DNA from: Kineosporia sp. R_H_3
Lineage (GTDB): Bacteria > Actinomycetota > Actinomycetes > Actinomycetales > Kineosporiaceae
Assembly (NCBI RefSeq): GCF_002198675.1
Contig: NZ_MWLL01000084.1
Location: 1 to 52,728, forward strand
DNA length: 52,728 nucleotides
Direction: 5' to 3'
Below are positions 7,785-16,306 of the stretch, piece after piece. Position numbers and translations under genes: made by a program. The stretch's first letter is position 1; every line of letters begins with the position of its first letter. A model generated the notes under the pieces. That model saw only the letters and a list, made by a program, of their open reading frames with translations. It was not told the DNA's origin and did not search any database.

Positions 7785-9998
7785 TCAGAGCAGGTCGGCG
7801 AGCCAGCGGGCGACCCTCGCCGCGCCGTCCGTCGCGACCGGGCGGGACGTGACCGGCGTCGCCAGGGCCTTGGCGACCTCGGCGGCGAGGGCGTCGGGGT
7901 CGGACGCCTGCGCGTAGTCGAGGCAGCGCCCGGCGCCGTACCGGTCGAGGCGGTGCCGGACGTGGATGTTCTGCTCGAAGTGGTTGCGCAGCGGCACGTA
8001 CACGAAGGGCCGCCGGTTCGCGGTGAGTTCCATCGTCGTCGACAGCCCGCCCTGCACGACGGCGACGTCGCACGCCGCGAGGTGCTGGTGCAGGTCCGGC
8101 AGGAAGCCGTGCACCTCCAGGCCCGGCCGGGCGGGGATCGCGTCGGGGTCGATCCGCGGGCCGGTCACGAGGACGACCCGCAGACCGTCGACGGCCCGGC
8201 GCAGCGCGGGGACGGCGTCCGCGACCCGGCGCAGCAGCGGCAGCCCGACGGCCGAGCCGCCGACGCTGACGAGGCACACCCGCTCGTCGTCCCGGTACCC
8301 GAGCCGCTCCCGCAGCGCCGCCCGTTCGTCGTCCCCGACCGGTGCGAGACCGCTGACGTACCCGGCGAAGTCGAACTGCGCCCGCGTCCACTCCGCGATC
8401 TGCGGCAGCCCCGGCCCGAACGACGCCGGGACGACGTCCTCGGCGTCGCCGACGAACACCGACCGGTCGCGCAGCGCGGGGAAGCGCGCCCGGTGCTCGA
8501 GCATCTCGGCGTTGTGGTCGGCGGTCAGCGCGGCCTGCCGCTCGCCGCCGCGCGGCATCGGCAGCCAGCCGACGAAGTCCGTGAGCCACACGAACGGCGC
8601 CCGCTTGAGACCGGGGTTCTCGTGGAGGAAGTGGTCGACCTCCCAGGCCTCGTCGCCGACGACGAGGTCGTACCCGCTCGCCGCGACCTCGTCGAAGAGC
8701 ATGAAGTTCGCGACGAGGATCTCGTCCATCCGCCGGATCGCCTCGAACGCGTCGAGGTCGTGGTCGGCGCACTCGTCCTCGACGTGCCGGCTCTCGTTCG
8801 ACAGGTACGCCGACGCCGGGTGCACGCGCTCGCCGCGGTGCGCGAGGAAGCGGCTCACCGGGTCCTGCGCGAGCCAGTCGACCTGCAGGCCCGGGTGCAG
8901 GGCCCTCAGCTCCGCGGCGATCGCGGCGTCCCGGCGCACGTGCCCGAGCCCGATCGGGGACGACAGGAACAGGGCCCGCTTCGGCCGGTCGAGGGCCCGG
9001 GTCCAGGTGCGGCGGGCCGGGGCGGACGGCGGCCCGGACACCCGGTCCACGAACGCCTTGATCTCGTGGTTGACGAGCACGGGCTCACGCGCCGGCAGCC
9101 CGTGCCCGCCGCCCTCGACGAGGAGCAGTTCGCCGCCGGTCAGCTCCGCGAGCCGTTCCGCGATCGCCACGGGCTGCACGGCGTCGTCGGTCCCGTGGAC
9201 GACGAGGACCGGGCAGCGCAGGTCCCGGCAGAGCGGCTCGAACGGCGCCGACGTCGCCCCGTCGCAGCCGAGCCGGCCAGCGGTCGTGTCGACGAGCACC
9301 CGTGCGCCGGCCTCGCGGCCCCAGACGACGCAGTCCTCGATCTGCTTGCTGGAGTGCGGCTCGGTGAACATCTGGTCGACGAAGAACTCGACGAAGCGGT
9401 CGAACCCGCGGGGCCCGGGGTCGAGCCAGACGTGCTTGTTGTAGAGGGACCAGCCCTCCGGCTGCGGCCCCGGCGGCGCCTCCCACGCCGCGCGCTCGAC
9501 GTGCGGGCGGCCGACGTCGAGGCGGCAGGCCGGCCCGAGCGCGACGATGCCGTGCACCCGGTCCGGCCGGGCCGCCGCCACCATGACCGCCCACGAGGCC
9601 CCGCGGGACAGCCCGACGAGCACGGCCCCGCCGACTCCCGCCGCGTCGAGCACGGCCAGGGTGTCGGCGGCGTACTCGTCGTCGGAGTACGCCGCCGCAC
9701 CTGCGGGGCGCCCCGAGGCCCCGCTGCCCCTGCCGTCGAACGTCGTCACCCGGAAGTACCGGGCGAGGTACGCCGTCTGGGCCCGCCAGACCCGCGAGGG
9801 GACGATCGACCACGTCGGCAGGAGGACGACGTGCGGCCCCGCCGTGCCGAACCGCTCCCAGGCGATCTCGACGCCGTCGCGGACGACGACACCGGTCGCG
9901 TCGGGCAGCAGCGCCCGGCTCCCCGGGCTGTACGCCGCTGCGCCGTCCTTCACCGCTGCTGCCACTGCTGCTGCCGGTGCCGCTGCCGTCGTCGTCAT
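7785..9998 (-). CDS. Alpha/beta-hydrolase - GT28/GT1-like glycosyltransferase fusion
   Basis: 737 aa with two enzymes in one chain. Residues about 33-320 form an alpha/beta hydrolase with the nucleophile Ser131 in GLSRGA, acid Asp272 in HGTDDAVQP and His299 in GGGHG. After a short linker (SGPPSAPARR), residues about 338-737 form a MurG/MGT-like glycosyltransferase: the acceptor-side start LSSPIGLGHVRRD, and the donor-side block VVQGGLSTTMELTANRRPFVYVPLRNHFEQN. Both domains look complete. The hydrolase could de-esterify or position an acceptor that the transferase then glycosylates (inference). It is the second gene after the methyltransferase at 10036-11136 (37-nt gap), so a small tailoring operon is likely. 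No signal peptide is evident; the N-terminus is an Ala-rich low-complexity stretch. The substrate is unknown. Confidence 0.88.
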   Translation of the reverse strand: MTTTAAAPAAAVAAAVKDGAAAYSPGSRALLPDATGVVVRDGVEIAWERFGTAGPHVVLLPTWSIVPSRVWRAQTAYLARYFRVTTFDGRGSGASGRPAGAAAYSDDEYAADTLAVLDAAGVGGAVLVGLSRGASWAVMVAAARPDRVHGIVALGPACRLDVGRPHVERAAWEAPPGPQPEGWSLYNKHVWLDPGPRGFDRFVEFFVDQMFTEPHSSKQIEDCVVWGREAGARVLVDTTAGRLGCDGATSAPFEPLCRDLRCPVLVVHGTDDAVQPVAIAERLAELTGGELLLVEGGGHGLPAREPVLVNHEIKAFVDRVSGPPSAPARRTWTRALDRPKRALFLSSPIGLGHVRRDAAIAAELRALHPGLQVDWLAQDPVSRFLAHRGERVHPASAYLSNESRHVEDECADHDLDAFEAIRRMDEILVANFMLFDEVAASGYDLVVGDEAWEVDHFLHENPGLKRAPFVWLTDFVGWLPMPRGGERQAALTADHNAEMLEHRARFPALRDRSVFVGDAEDVVPASFGPGLPQIAEWTRAQFDFAGYVSGLAPVGDDERAALRERLGYRDDERVCLVSVGGSAVGLPLLRRVADAVPALRRAVDGLRVVLVTGPRIDPDAIPARPGLEVHGFLPDLHQHLAACDVAVVQGGLSTTMELTANRRPFVYVPLRNHFEQNIHVRHRLDRYGAGRCLDYAQASDPDALAAEVAKALATPVTSRPVATDGAARVARWLADLL

Positions 9999-10022
9999 GG
10001 CCGTCCCCGCCCCTCACCGTCG

Positions 10023-10034
10023 CCGACCGGTCGG
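10023..10034. repeat. 12-bp perfect palindrome in the intercistronic gap
   Basis: CCGACCGGTCGG lies in the 37-nt gap between the methyltransferase stop and the fusion-gene start. It could be an mRNA-processing or attenuating hairpin. In GC-rich DNA short palindromes of this kind are not rare. Confidence 0.3.
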
Positions 10035-10035
10035 G

Positions 10036-11136
10036 TCAGCGACGCACCTCGAAGACGTTGTTGAACGGAGTCTGCGCCGCGATCCGGAACCGCGTGAACC
10101 CCGCCGTCGTCACGACGTCCCGGATCCGGGCCGGACCGGCCTGGGTGCCGAGCGCCATGCCGACGTCCTGGGCCAGCGAGGACGGCGTGCACAGCAGCGT
10201 CGAGAAGCCGTAGTAGGCCCGGCCGACCGGGTTGAGGTTGTCCTCGACGGCGTCGCCGGCGACCGGCTCGACGATCATCCACGTGCCGTCCTCGGCGAGG
10301 TTCGCGAGCACGTGCTGCGCGGCACCGATCGGGTCGCCCATGTCGTGCAGGGCGTCGAACGTCGTCACGAGGTCGAACGGGCCGCCGGAGAACTCCGTGG
10401 CCGCGGCCGTCTCGAACCGCACCCGGTCGTCGACACCGGCCTCCGCTGCCCGCTCGCGCGCCGTCGAGACCGACCCGTCGTGGTAGTCGGACCCCACGAA
10501 CAGGGACGCCGGGAAGGCCTGGGCCATGAGGACCGTCGACGCGCCGTGCCCGCAGCCGACGTCGGCCACCCGGCCGCCCGTCGTGAGCTTCGGGACGACG
10601 CCTTCGAGCGCGGGCAGCCAGCCGTCGACGAGGTTGGCGTGGTACCCGGGGCGGAAGAACCGCTCGCAGCCGGTGTGCACGTCGTCGTTGTGCTCGTGCC
10701 AGCCGACGCCGTCCCCGGACCGGGCGGCCTCGATGATGCCCGGCGCGTCCCGGACCGTGCCGTGCGCGATCTGGAAGAAGCCCGGCAGGTAGACCGGGCT
10801 CGTCTCGTCGGTGAGCGCGACCGCGTGCTCCGGCGGCAGCGTGTAGGTGCGGGCCGCCGGGTCGTACGTGACCCAGCCGCCGGCCGCCTGGGCGTTGAGC
10901 CACTCGCGGGCGTAGTGCTCGCCGGTGTCGGAGAGCTCCGCGAGGCGGGACGGCGTCAGCGGGCCGTGCGCCGCGAGCAGACGGTAGTAGCCGAGCTTGT
11001 CGCCCATGACGACGAGCGCCGTGTTGAGCGCCGCGCCGACCTCGTCGACGGCCCGGAAGACGAACCCCATGAGTACGTCCATGTCGATCTCCGGTGCCCC
11101 CTGGGTGGTGGCGGGGGTCGGGTCGGTCGTGGTCAT
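10036..11136 (-). CDS. Class I SAM-dependent methyltransferase with N-terminal winged helix
   Basis: 366 aa. The N-terminal about 120 residues look like the winged-helix dimerisation region found before many small-molecule methyltransferases (LAELSDTGEHYAREWLNAQAAGG). The Rossmann domain has motif I VADVGCGHGAST, the acidic loop SDYHDGS, motif IV TTFDALHDM and the post-motif segment MIVEPVAGD. The architecture recalls Rv2258c-type enzymes (memory, moderate). The ATG has GAGGAG 6 nt upstream. It is the first gene of an operon with the hydrolase-glycosyltransferase fusion and divergent from the LAL regulator at 11268, which is the natural candidate to control it. A methyl acceptor cannot be named from sequence. 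Confidence 0.9.
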   Translation of the reverse strand: MTTTDPTPATTQGAPEIDMDVLMGFVFRAVDEVGAALNTALVVMGDKLGYYRLLAAHGPLTPSRLAELSDTGEHYAREWLNAQAAGGWVTYDPAARTYTLPPEHAVALTDETSPVYLPGFFQIAHGTVRDAPGIIEAARSGDGVGWHEHNDDVHTGCERFFRPGYHANLVDGWLPALEGVVPKLTTGGRVADVGCGHGASTVLMAQAFPASLFVGSDYHDGSVSTARERAAEAGVDDRVRFETAAATEFSGGPFDLVTTFDALHDMGDPIGAAQHVLANLAEDGTWMIVEPVAGDAVEDNLNPVGRAYYGFSTLLCTPSSLAQDVGMALGTQAGPARIRDVVTTAGFTRFRIAAQTPFNNVFEVRR

Positions 11137-11159
11137 CGTGTGCTCCTCGGAAGGGGACG

Positions 11160-11174
11160 GGTAGTAGCCCTACC
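11160..11174. promoter_or_regulatory. Palindrome GGTAG-N5-CTACC, candidate operator
   Basis: GGTAGTAGCCCTACC is a perfect 5-bp inverted repeat spaced by 5, and it extends imperfectly outward (GACGG/CGTC). It lies 23 bp upstream of the methyltransferase ATG in the divergent region shared with the LAL regulator. A role as regulator target is inferred. Confidence 0.45.
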
Positions 11175-11255
11175 GTCGGCCGCGCGGGGCACCGGTCGCA
11201 TCAGGGGACCCACCTGGTCCTGGCGCGACGACCCCCTGGCCCGCCCCCGGGTTCC

Positions 11256-11261
11256 TAGACT
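11256..11261 (+). promoter_or_regulatory. -10 element of the LAL regulator, leaderless GTG
   Basis: TAGACT followed by 6 nt and then the GTG at 11268. No SD precedes the GTG. This supports the chosen start and a leaderless transcript. Confidence 0.6.
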
Positions 11262-11267
11262 GGCGCG

Positions 11268-14009
11268 GTGCTCGTCGGCAGGGCTGCCGAGCGGCAGCGC
11301 ATCGACGGCCTCGTCGCCGGGGCCCGGGTCGGGCGTGCCGGGGTACTGGTCGTCACCGGCGAGGCGGGCATCGGCAAGACGACCCTGCTGCGGTACGCCC
11401 GCGACCGCGCGGACGGCGTCCGGCTGCTCGAAGCGGTCGGCAGCGAGGCGGAGCGTGACGTCCCCTTCGGCGGCCTGTCCCAGCTGCTGCGGCCGACGGA
11501 TGAGGACCTCGCCCTCCTGCCCGGGCCGCAGGCCGAGGCCCTCGCCGTCGCGCTCGCGCTGCGCAGCGGCGTGGTCGGCGACCGGCTCGCGGTCGGTGCC
11601 GCCGTGCTCAGCCTGCTCGTCCGGTGGAGCGAGGACCGCCCGGTAGGCGTGCTCGTCGACGACGCCCACCTGCTCGACCGGCCCTCGGCCGACGCTCTCG
11701 CGTTCGCGTGCCGCCGGCTGCTCGCCGACCCCGTGTTCGTGCTGGTCGCGGCCCGCGCCGGTGAGCCGGGCGCCCTCGACGGGGCCGGGCTCCCCGGTGT
11801 CCTCCTCGAAGGGCTCGACCGGGACGCCGTCGCCGCGCTCGCTGCGCGGGAGGGCCGCCCCGCGGGTCCGGACCGCAGCCGCCTGCTCCACGAGGTCACG
11901 GCCGGGAACCCGCTCGCGGTGCTCGGGCTCGTCCACGAGGCGGGCAGCAGCCTGTCCTCGGCGCTCGGGTCGCCGGCACCGGTCGCCGTCCCGCAGGCGC
12001 TCACCACTTGGTACGCCGAGCGGATCTCCGCCCTCGGCCCGGACGCGCGACGGCTCCTGCTCGTCGCGGCCGCGGGCGCCGCGGACCTCGGCGTCCTCAC
12101 CCGGGTCGCGGCGGCCGCCGGCCTCGACCTGAACGCGCTCGCAGACGCCGAGCGGGCCGGGCTCGTCGTCCTCGGCCCGTCGCGGCTGGAGTTCTCGCAC
12201 CCGCTCGTCCGGTCCTCCGCGTACGCGCTGGCGTTCCCCGACGAGCGGCGCGCGGCGCACGCGCTCGTCGCCGACGCGCTGCCGACCGACGACGTCGACC
12301 GTCGCGCCTGGCACCGGTGCGAGGCGGCGATCGGCCCGGACGACGCGCTCGCGGCGGAGATGGCCCGGGTCGCGGCGACCGCGGCCGGGCGGGGCGCGCA
12401 CGCCGTCGCGGCCTCGGCCGCCGAGCGTGCGGCCCGGCTCGCGACCGGGCCCGCCGACCGGGCGGACCGGCTGCTCTCGGCGGCGGAGTCGGCGTGGCGG
12501 GCCGGTGACGGCGACCGCGCGGTGGACCTCGTCGACGAGGCGGTGAGGCTGCCGGCGTCCACCGAGGTCCGGGTCCGGGCGCTCGCGCTGACCGGTGACG
12601 TCGCGGCGCAGCGCGGCGACCCGGCCCGGGCCCGGCGCGCCTTGCTCGGGGCCGCCTCCGCGGTGGCGCCGACCGACCCGTCCCGGGCGGTCCTGCTCGT
12701 CGCCGACGCCATGAGCGTCGGCTTCTACCAGGGCTCGGCCGCGGCCGCCCTCGACGCGAGCCGGCGGCTCAACGGCCTTCTCCGGCAGGACCTCTCGCCC
12801 GCGGCGCGGGCCGTCGGCCTGCTCGCCGCCGGGATGGCGCAGGTCCTCGTGGGCCGGCCGGGCGGGGCGCAGGTCCGGGAGGGCGCCGCCCTCCTGGACA
12901 CGCTGCCCGCGGCCGAGCGGGCCGACGTCCGGCCGGCGTGGCTCATGTACGGCCCGCTGTTCCTGCGCGAGACGGGCGCCGTCCGCGGGCTCGTCGCGAC
13001 GGCGCTGGACGAGGCCCGCGGGCGGTCGGCGATCAGCACGCTCCCCGGGTTGCTCTTCACGCTGGCCCGGGACGGCGCGACGACCGACCGCTGGGACAGC
13101 GCCGCGGCGCACTACTCGGAGTGCGCCGCCCTGGCCCGCGAGCTCGGGCACACGACGATGCTCGTCGTCGCGGTCGCGGGGCACGCCTGCCTGGAGGCCC
13201 GCCGCGGCAACGCCGACGCGTGCCGGGCGCTCGCCGCGCAAACCCTGGAGATCTACGCCGAGCACCCGGTCCACATCGCCCGGATCTGGGCGGAGCAGTC
13301 GCTGGCCGAGATCGAGTTCTCCACCGGGGAGGTCGACGCGGCCCTGGCCCGGCTCACCGGCCTCGAGGCGCTGCTCGCCCGGCTCGACCTCGCCGATCCC
13401 GACGTCCGGCCGGCGCCCGAGCTCGTCGAGGCGCTGCTGCGCGCGGGCGACACCGCCACCGCCCGCGACGTGGCCGAGCGGTTCGCCGCCGCCGCCGACG
13501 TGAAGGGGCTGCCCTGGGCGCGGGCCCGGGCGGCGCGGGCCCTGGGGCTCGTCGCGCCGGTGGAGGAGCTCGACCGGTGGTTCCCCGCGGCGCTCGACCT
13601 GCACGCCGCGACCCCGGACCTCTACGAGGAGGCCCGCACCCGGCTGGCGTACGGCGCGCGGTTGCGCCGGGCCCGCCGCCGGGTCGACGCGAGGGCCCAG
13701 CTCCGGACGGCGCTCGCCGCCTTCGAGCGGCTCGGCGCCCAGGTCTGGGCGTCCGTCGCCGCGGGTGAGCTCGAGGCCACCGGGGAGGTGGCCGCCCGTC
13801 GCGACGGCTCCGCGCACGAACGGCTCACGGCCCGCGAGCTGCAGGTCGCCGTCCTGCTCGCCGAGGGCCGGACGACGCGGCAGGCCGCCACCGCGCTGTT
13901 CCTCAGCCCCAAGACGGTCGAGTACCACCTGCGGCACGTGTACACGAAGCTCGGCGTGTCGACCCGGGCGGAGCTCGTGGCCCGGATGGGGGACCACGGC
14001 CCGCTCTAG
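11268..14009 (+). CDS. LAL-type LuxR transcriptional regulator with AAA ATPase
   Basis: 913 aa, the usual size for large ATP-binding LuxR-like (LAL) activators. The N-terminal nucleotide-binding domain has Walker A VTGEAGIGKTTLL (about residues 27-40) and a Walker B-like VGVLVDDAHLLD. A long Ala-rich helical repeat region follows, and the C-terminal LuxR HTH (about 850-910) reads LTARELQVAVLLAEG and then SPKTVEYHLRHVYTKLGV. LAL proteins are usually pathway-specific activators that sense a ligand and ATP (family knowledge). It is divergent from the methyltransferase/fusion operon, which it most likely controls, and ends 38 bp before the next gene. The GTG start is supported by the leaderless -10 element. 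Confidence 0.93.
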   Translation: MLVGRAAERQRIDGLVAGARVGRAGVLVVTGEAGIGKTTLLRYARDRADGVRLLEAVGSEAERDVPFGGLSQLLRPTDEDLALLPGPQAEALAVALALRSGVVGDRLAVGAAVLSLLVRWSEDRPVGVLVDDAHLLDRPSADALAFACRRLLADPVFVLVAARAGEPGALDGAGLPGVLLEGLDRDAVAALAAREGRPAGPDRSRLLHEVTAGNPLAVLGLVHEAGSSLSSALGSPAPVAVPQALTTWYAERISALGPDARRLLLVAAAGAADLGVLTRVAAAAGLDLNALADAERAGLVVLGPSRLEFSHPLVRSSAYALAFPDERRAAHALVADALPTDDVDRRAWHRCEAAIGPDDALAAEMARVAATAAGRGAHAVAASAAERAARLATGPADRADRLLSAAESAWRAGDGDRAVDLVDEAVRLPASTEVRVRALALTGDVAAQRGDPARARRALLGAASAVAPTDPSRAVLLVADAMSVGFYQGSAAAALDASRRLNGLLRQDLSPAARAVGLLAAGMAQVLVGRPGGAQVREGAALLDTLPAAERADVRPAWLMYGPLFLRETGAVRGLVATALDEARGRSAISTLPGLLFTLARDGATTDRWDSAAAHYSECAALARELGHTTMLVVAVAGHACLEARRGNADACRALAAQTLEIYAEHPVHIARIWAEQSLAEIEFSTGEVDAALARLTGLEALLARLDLADPDVRPAPELVEALLRAGDTATARDVAERFAAAADVKGLPWARARAARALGLVAPVEELDRWFPAALDLHAATPDLYEEARTRLAYGARLRRARRRVDARAQLRTALAAFERLGAQVWASVAAGELEATGEVAARRDGSAHERLTARELQVAVLLAEGRTTRQAATALFLSPKTVEYHLRHVYTKLGVSTRAELVARMGDHGPL

Positions 14010-14013
14010 GGAC

Positions 14014-14042
14014 TTGCCCTGTTAAGTTGCTGTGCTAATTTA
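14014..14042 (+). promoter_or_regulatory. Promoter and overlapping operator of the MarR gene
   Basis: -35 TTGCCC (14014-14019), 16-nt spacer, -10 TAATTT (14036-14041), then 6 nt to the GTG, so a leaderless transcript. An imperfect inverted repeat TTAAGTTGC-TGT-GCTAATTTA (14022-14042, 6 of 9 positions paired) covers spacer and -10. Such a site would let the MarR product repress its own promoter. Confidence 0.6.
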
Positions 14043-14047
14043 CTCCC

Positions 14048-14479
14048 GTGAACGGGAACCTGAGCTTCGCGCTCCACCGGCTGGCCGCCCGGCTGGACCG
14101 CTCCGCCGACCGGATCCTCCAGGCCGAGGCGGGCCTGACCTACCGCCGGTTCCTCGCCCTCGTCGTCGTCGGCGAGCTCGGGCAGACCACGCAGCGTGCC
14201 CTCGCCGAGGCGCTCGACGTCTCCGAGCCGTCCGTCAGCCGGATGGTCGGCGTCCTCGAGGAGGCCGGGCTCGTCGAGGTCGCCCACGCGCCCGACGGCG
14301 GCAACAAGCGCCAGGTCGCGCTCACCCCGGACGGCAAGCACGCCGTGACCCGGAGCCGGGAGCTGCTGGAGCAGCGGTTCGCCGGGCTCGTCGAGCGCAG
14401 CGGCGTCCCGTACGCCCGCTACGCGCGGGACACCCAGCGACTGATCGACGCCCTCGACGAGACGGAGACCGCACCGTGA
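14048..14479 (+). CDS. MarR-family transcriptional regulator
   Basis: 143 aa, typical MarR length. The winged-helix core is visible: QRALAEALDVSEPSVSRMVGVLEEAGLVEV is the helix-turn-helix, and APDGGNKRQVALTPDGK is the wing with the conserved Asp-Gly...Lys-Arg pattern. It should act as a ligand-responsive dimer, most often a repressor. It is co-transcribed with and translationally coupled to the DUF2306 membrane protein (GTGA overlap), which is thus its first likely target. The GTG start lies 6 nt after TAATTT (leaderless). No ligand can be inferred. Confidence 0.92.
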   Translation: MNGNLSFALHRLAARLDRSADRILQAEAGLTYRRFLALVVVGELGQTTQRALAEALDVSEPSVSRMVGVLEEAGLVEVAHAPDGGNKRQVALTPDGKHAVTRSRELLEQRFAGLVERSGVPYARYARDTQRLIDALDETETAP

Positions 14480-14997
14480 ACGGATGGACCCTGCTCGTCG
14501 CCACCCATGCGGCGGCGGCGATCACCTGCCTCATGCTCGGCGGCTACCAGCTGGCCCGGGGCGTCAAGGGCGACGTCTCGCACCGTGTCACGGGCTGGGT
14601 CTGGGTGCTCGGCATGCTCTTCGTCGCGAGCAGCTCGTTCGCGATCCGCGACCTGCGCGACGGGCGGCTCAGCCTCCTGCACGTGCTGTCGGCCGTCACG
14701 CTGGTGACCGTCACGCTCGGCGTCGTCTCCGCCCGACGCGGGAACATCGCCGCGCACAAGGCGAACATGCGCGGCAGCTGGTTCGGTCTCGCCGGTGCCT
14801 TCGTCGGGGCGGTCGCCGTCCCCCGGCGGGAGATCCCGACGTTCGTCGTCGCCGAGCCGCTCGGCGCCCTCGCCGCCCTCGCCGCGCTCGTCGGCCTGAC
14901 CGTCGGGGTCGTGGCCCTTGCCCACGCGGTCGACCGCGCGGCCGCGCGCCGGGTGCGCCGGACCCTGGAGCCCGCTGAAGGCGTTACCTATGGATGA
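14476..14997 (+). CDS. DUF2306-like membrane protein
   Basis: 173 aa with about four to five predicted membrane helices (for example LLVATHAAAAITCLMLGGYQ, VTGWVWVLGMLFVASSS, LLHVLSAVTLVTVTLGVV, GLAGAFVGAVAV and a C-terminal Leu/Ala/Val helix). The spaced His residues (HRVTGW, LLHVLSA, AAHKANMRG) are as in the DUF2306 family, distantly reminiscent of haem-binding cytochrome b561/CtaA-like proteins. Function is not established; haem binding is a guess. The GTG overlaps the stop of the MarR gene by 4 nt, so production follows the regulator. Confidence 0.8.
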   Translation: MNGWTLLVATHAAAAITCLMLGGYQLARGVKGDVSHRVTGWVWVLGMLFVASSSFAIRDLRDGRLSLLHVLSAVTLVTVTLGVVSARRGNIAAHKANMRGSWFGLAGAFVGAVAVPRREIPTFVVAEPLGALAALAALVGLTVGVVALAHAVDRAAARRVRRTLEPAEGVTYG

Positions 14998-15048
14998 CGC
15001 CGCCAAGTGCTCATGGACGCCCGCCCGCCACCGGCTGACCCTGGGGGC

Positions 15049-16305
15049 ATGACCACACCGCGGTACTGCGTCGTCGGGGCCGGGGCCGCCGGGCTGGGCA
15101 CGCTCCAGGTGCTCCTCGCCCGGGGCTTCGCCGTCGACTGCTTCGAGCGCACCGACCGGGTCGGCGGCCACTGGCACACCGACTACGAGTCGCTGCACCT
15201 CATCACGTCGCGCGACGTCTCCGGCTTCGAGGGCCACCCGATGCCCCCGGAGTACCCGGTGTACCCGAGCCGTGAGCAGATGCTCGCCTACATCGAGTCC
15301 TTCGCCGACCGGTTCGACCTGCGCCGGCACGTCACGTTCGGCACCGAGGTGCTGAAGGTCGAACCCGAGGGGCCGGCCGGGGCGCTGGGCTGGTGGGTCG
15401 AGACGTCGGACGGCGGCCGCACCCGGTACGACGGCATCGTCGTCGCCAACGGGCACCTGTGGGACCCGAACCTGCCCGACGTCGCGGCCGACTTCACCGG
15501 GCACGGCGTGCACTCCGGGCGCTACCGCGGCCTCGACGACGTCAAGGGCGACCGGGTGCTCGTCGTCGGCGCCGGCAACTCCGGCTGCGACCTCGCCGTG
15601 GACGCGGCGAACGCGCGCCTCGACGTGTCGATCTCCGTCCGGCGCGGGCGGGTCTTCCAGCCGAAGGCGATCTTCGGCCGGCCGCGGGCCGAGCTGACCT
15701 GGCTCGCGAAGCTGCCACCGGTGCTCCAGGAGCGGGTCTCCCGGGCCCTGGTCCGGGTCGTCATGGGGCCGCCCGAGGTCTACCGCGGCCTGCCGGAGCC
15801 GGTGACCCGCAACCTCAACGACCAACCGCCGGTCGTCAACAACCTGCTGCCGTACTGGATCCAGCACGGCCGGGTCACCGTCGTCCCCGGCATCACGCGG
15901 ATCGACGGCCAGGTCGTGCACTTCACCGACGGCACCTCGAAGGAGTTCGACACGATCCTGTGGGCCACCGGGTTCCGGACGACGCTGCCGTTCCTCGACA
16001 GCGCGCTGCTGCGGTGGAAGGACGGCGTGCCGCTGCGGGTCGCCGGGCTCACCGTCCCGGTCGGCCTGGAGCGGCTGTGGTTCGTCGGGCTCTCCGCTCC
16101 TCGGGGCCCGCAGCTGCCGCCGTACGGCGCGCAGGCGCGGCTCGTGGCCCGGCTGATCCGGTTGCAGGAGTTGGGCGTCCCGGTGGCGCACGCCTTCGAC
16201 GGCCAGCAGCCGGACAGCCGCATCGACATCGTCAAGGTGGTCTGGAACAAGCAGATGGCCGACACCGACAGGGTCGTCGCCGCGCTCGAGCAGAAGGTGG
16301 CCTGA
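15049..16305 (+). CDS. Flavin-containing monooxygenase (FMO/BVMO-like)
   Basis: 418 aa from the ATG chosen where homology begins; an in-frame upstream ATG at 15013 would add 12 residues without support. The FAD fingerprint is VVGAGAAGLG (about 8-17). The FMO/Baeyer-Villiger-type signature F-x-G-x-x-x-H-S-x-x-Y appears as FTGHGVHSGRY (about 149-159). The NADPH Rossmann motif is VVGAGNSGCDLA (about 171-182), and ATGF lies near residue 306. These enzymes insert one oxygen into S, N or ketone substrates. The next gene, an SDR, starts 1 nt after its stop, so alcohol-to-ketone and then oxygenation would be a coherent pathway (inference). Confidence 0.9.
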   Translation: MTTPRYCVVGAGAAGLGTLQVLLARGFAVDCFERTDRVGGHWHTDYESLHLITSRDVSGFEGHPMPPEYPVYPSREQMLAYIESFADRFDLRRHVTFGTEVLKVEPEGPAGALGWWVETSDGGRTRYDGIVVANGHLWDPNLPDVAADFTGHGVHSGRYRGLDDVKGDRVLVVGAGNSGCDLAVDAANARLDVSISVRRGRVFQPKAIFGRPRAELTWLAKLPPVLQERVSRALVRVVMGPPEVYRGLPEPVTRNLNDQPPVVNNLLPYWIQHGRVTVVPGITRIDGQVVHFTDGTSKEFDTILWATGFRTTLPFLDSALLRWKDGVPLRVAGLTVPVGLERLWFVGLSAPRGPQLPPYGAQARLVARLIRLQELGVPVAHAFDGQQPDSRIDIVKVVWNKQMADTDRVVAALEQKVA

Positions 16306-16306
16306 C

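Noticed and set aside
7785-14009. Calling region 3 a known biosynthetic gene cluster
   Set aside because: There is no polyketide, peptide or terpene synthase; only tailoring-type enzymes and a regulator are visible.
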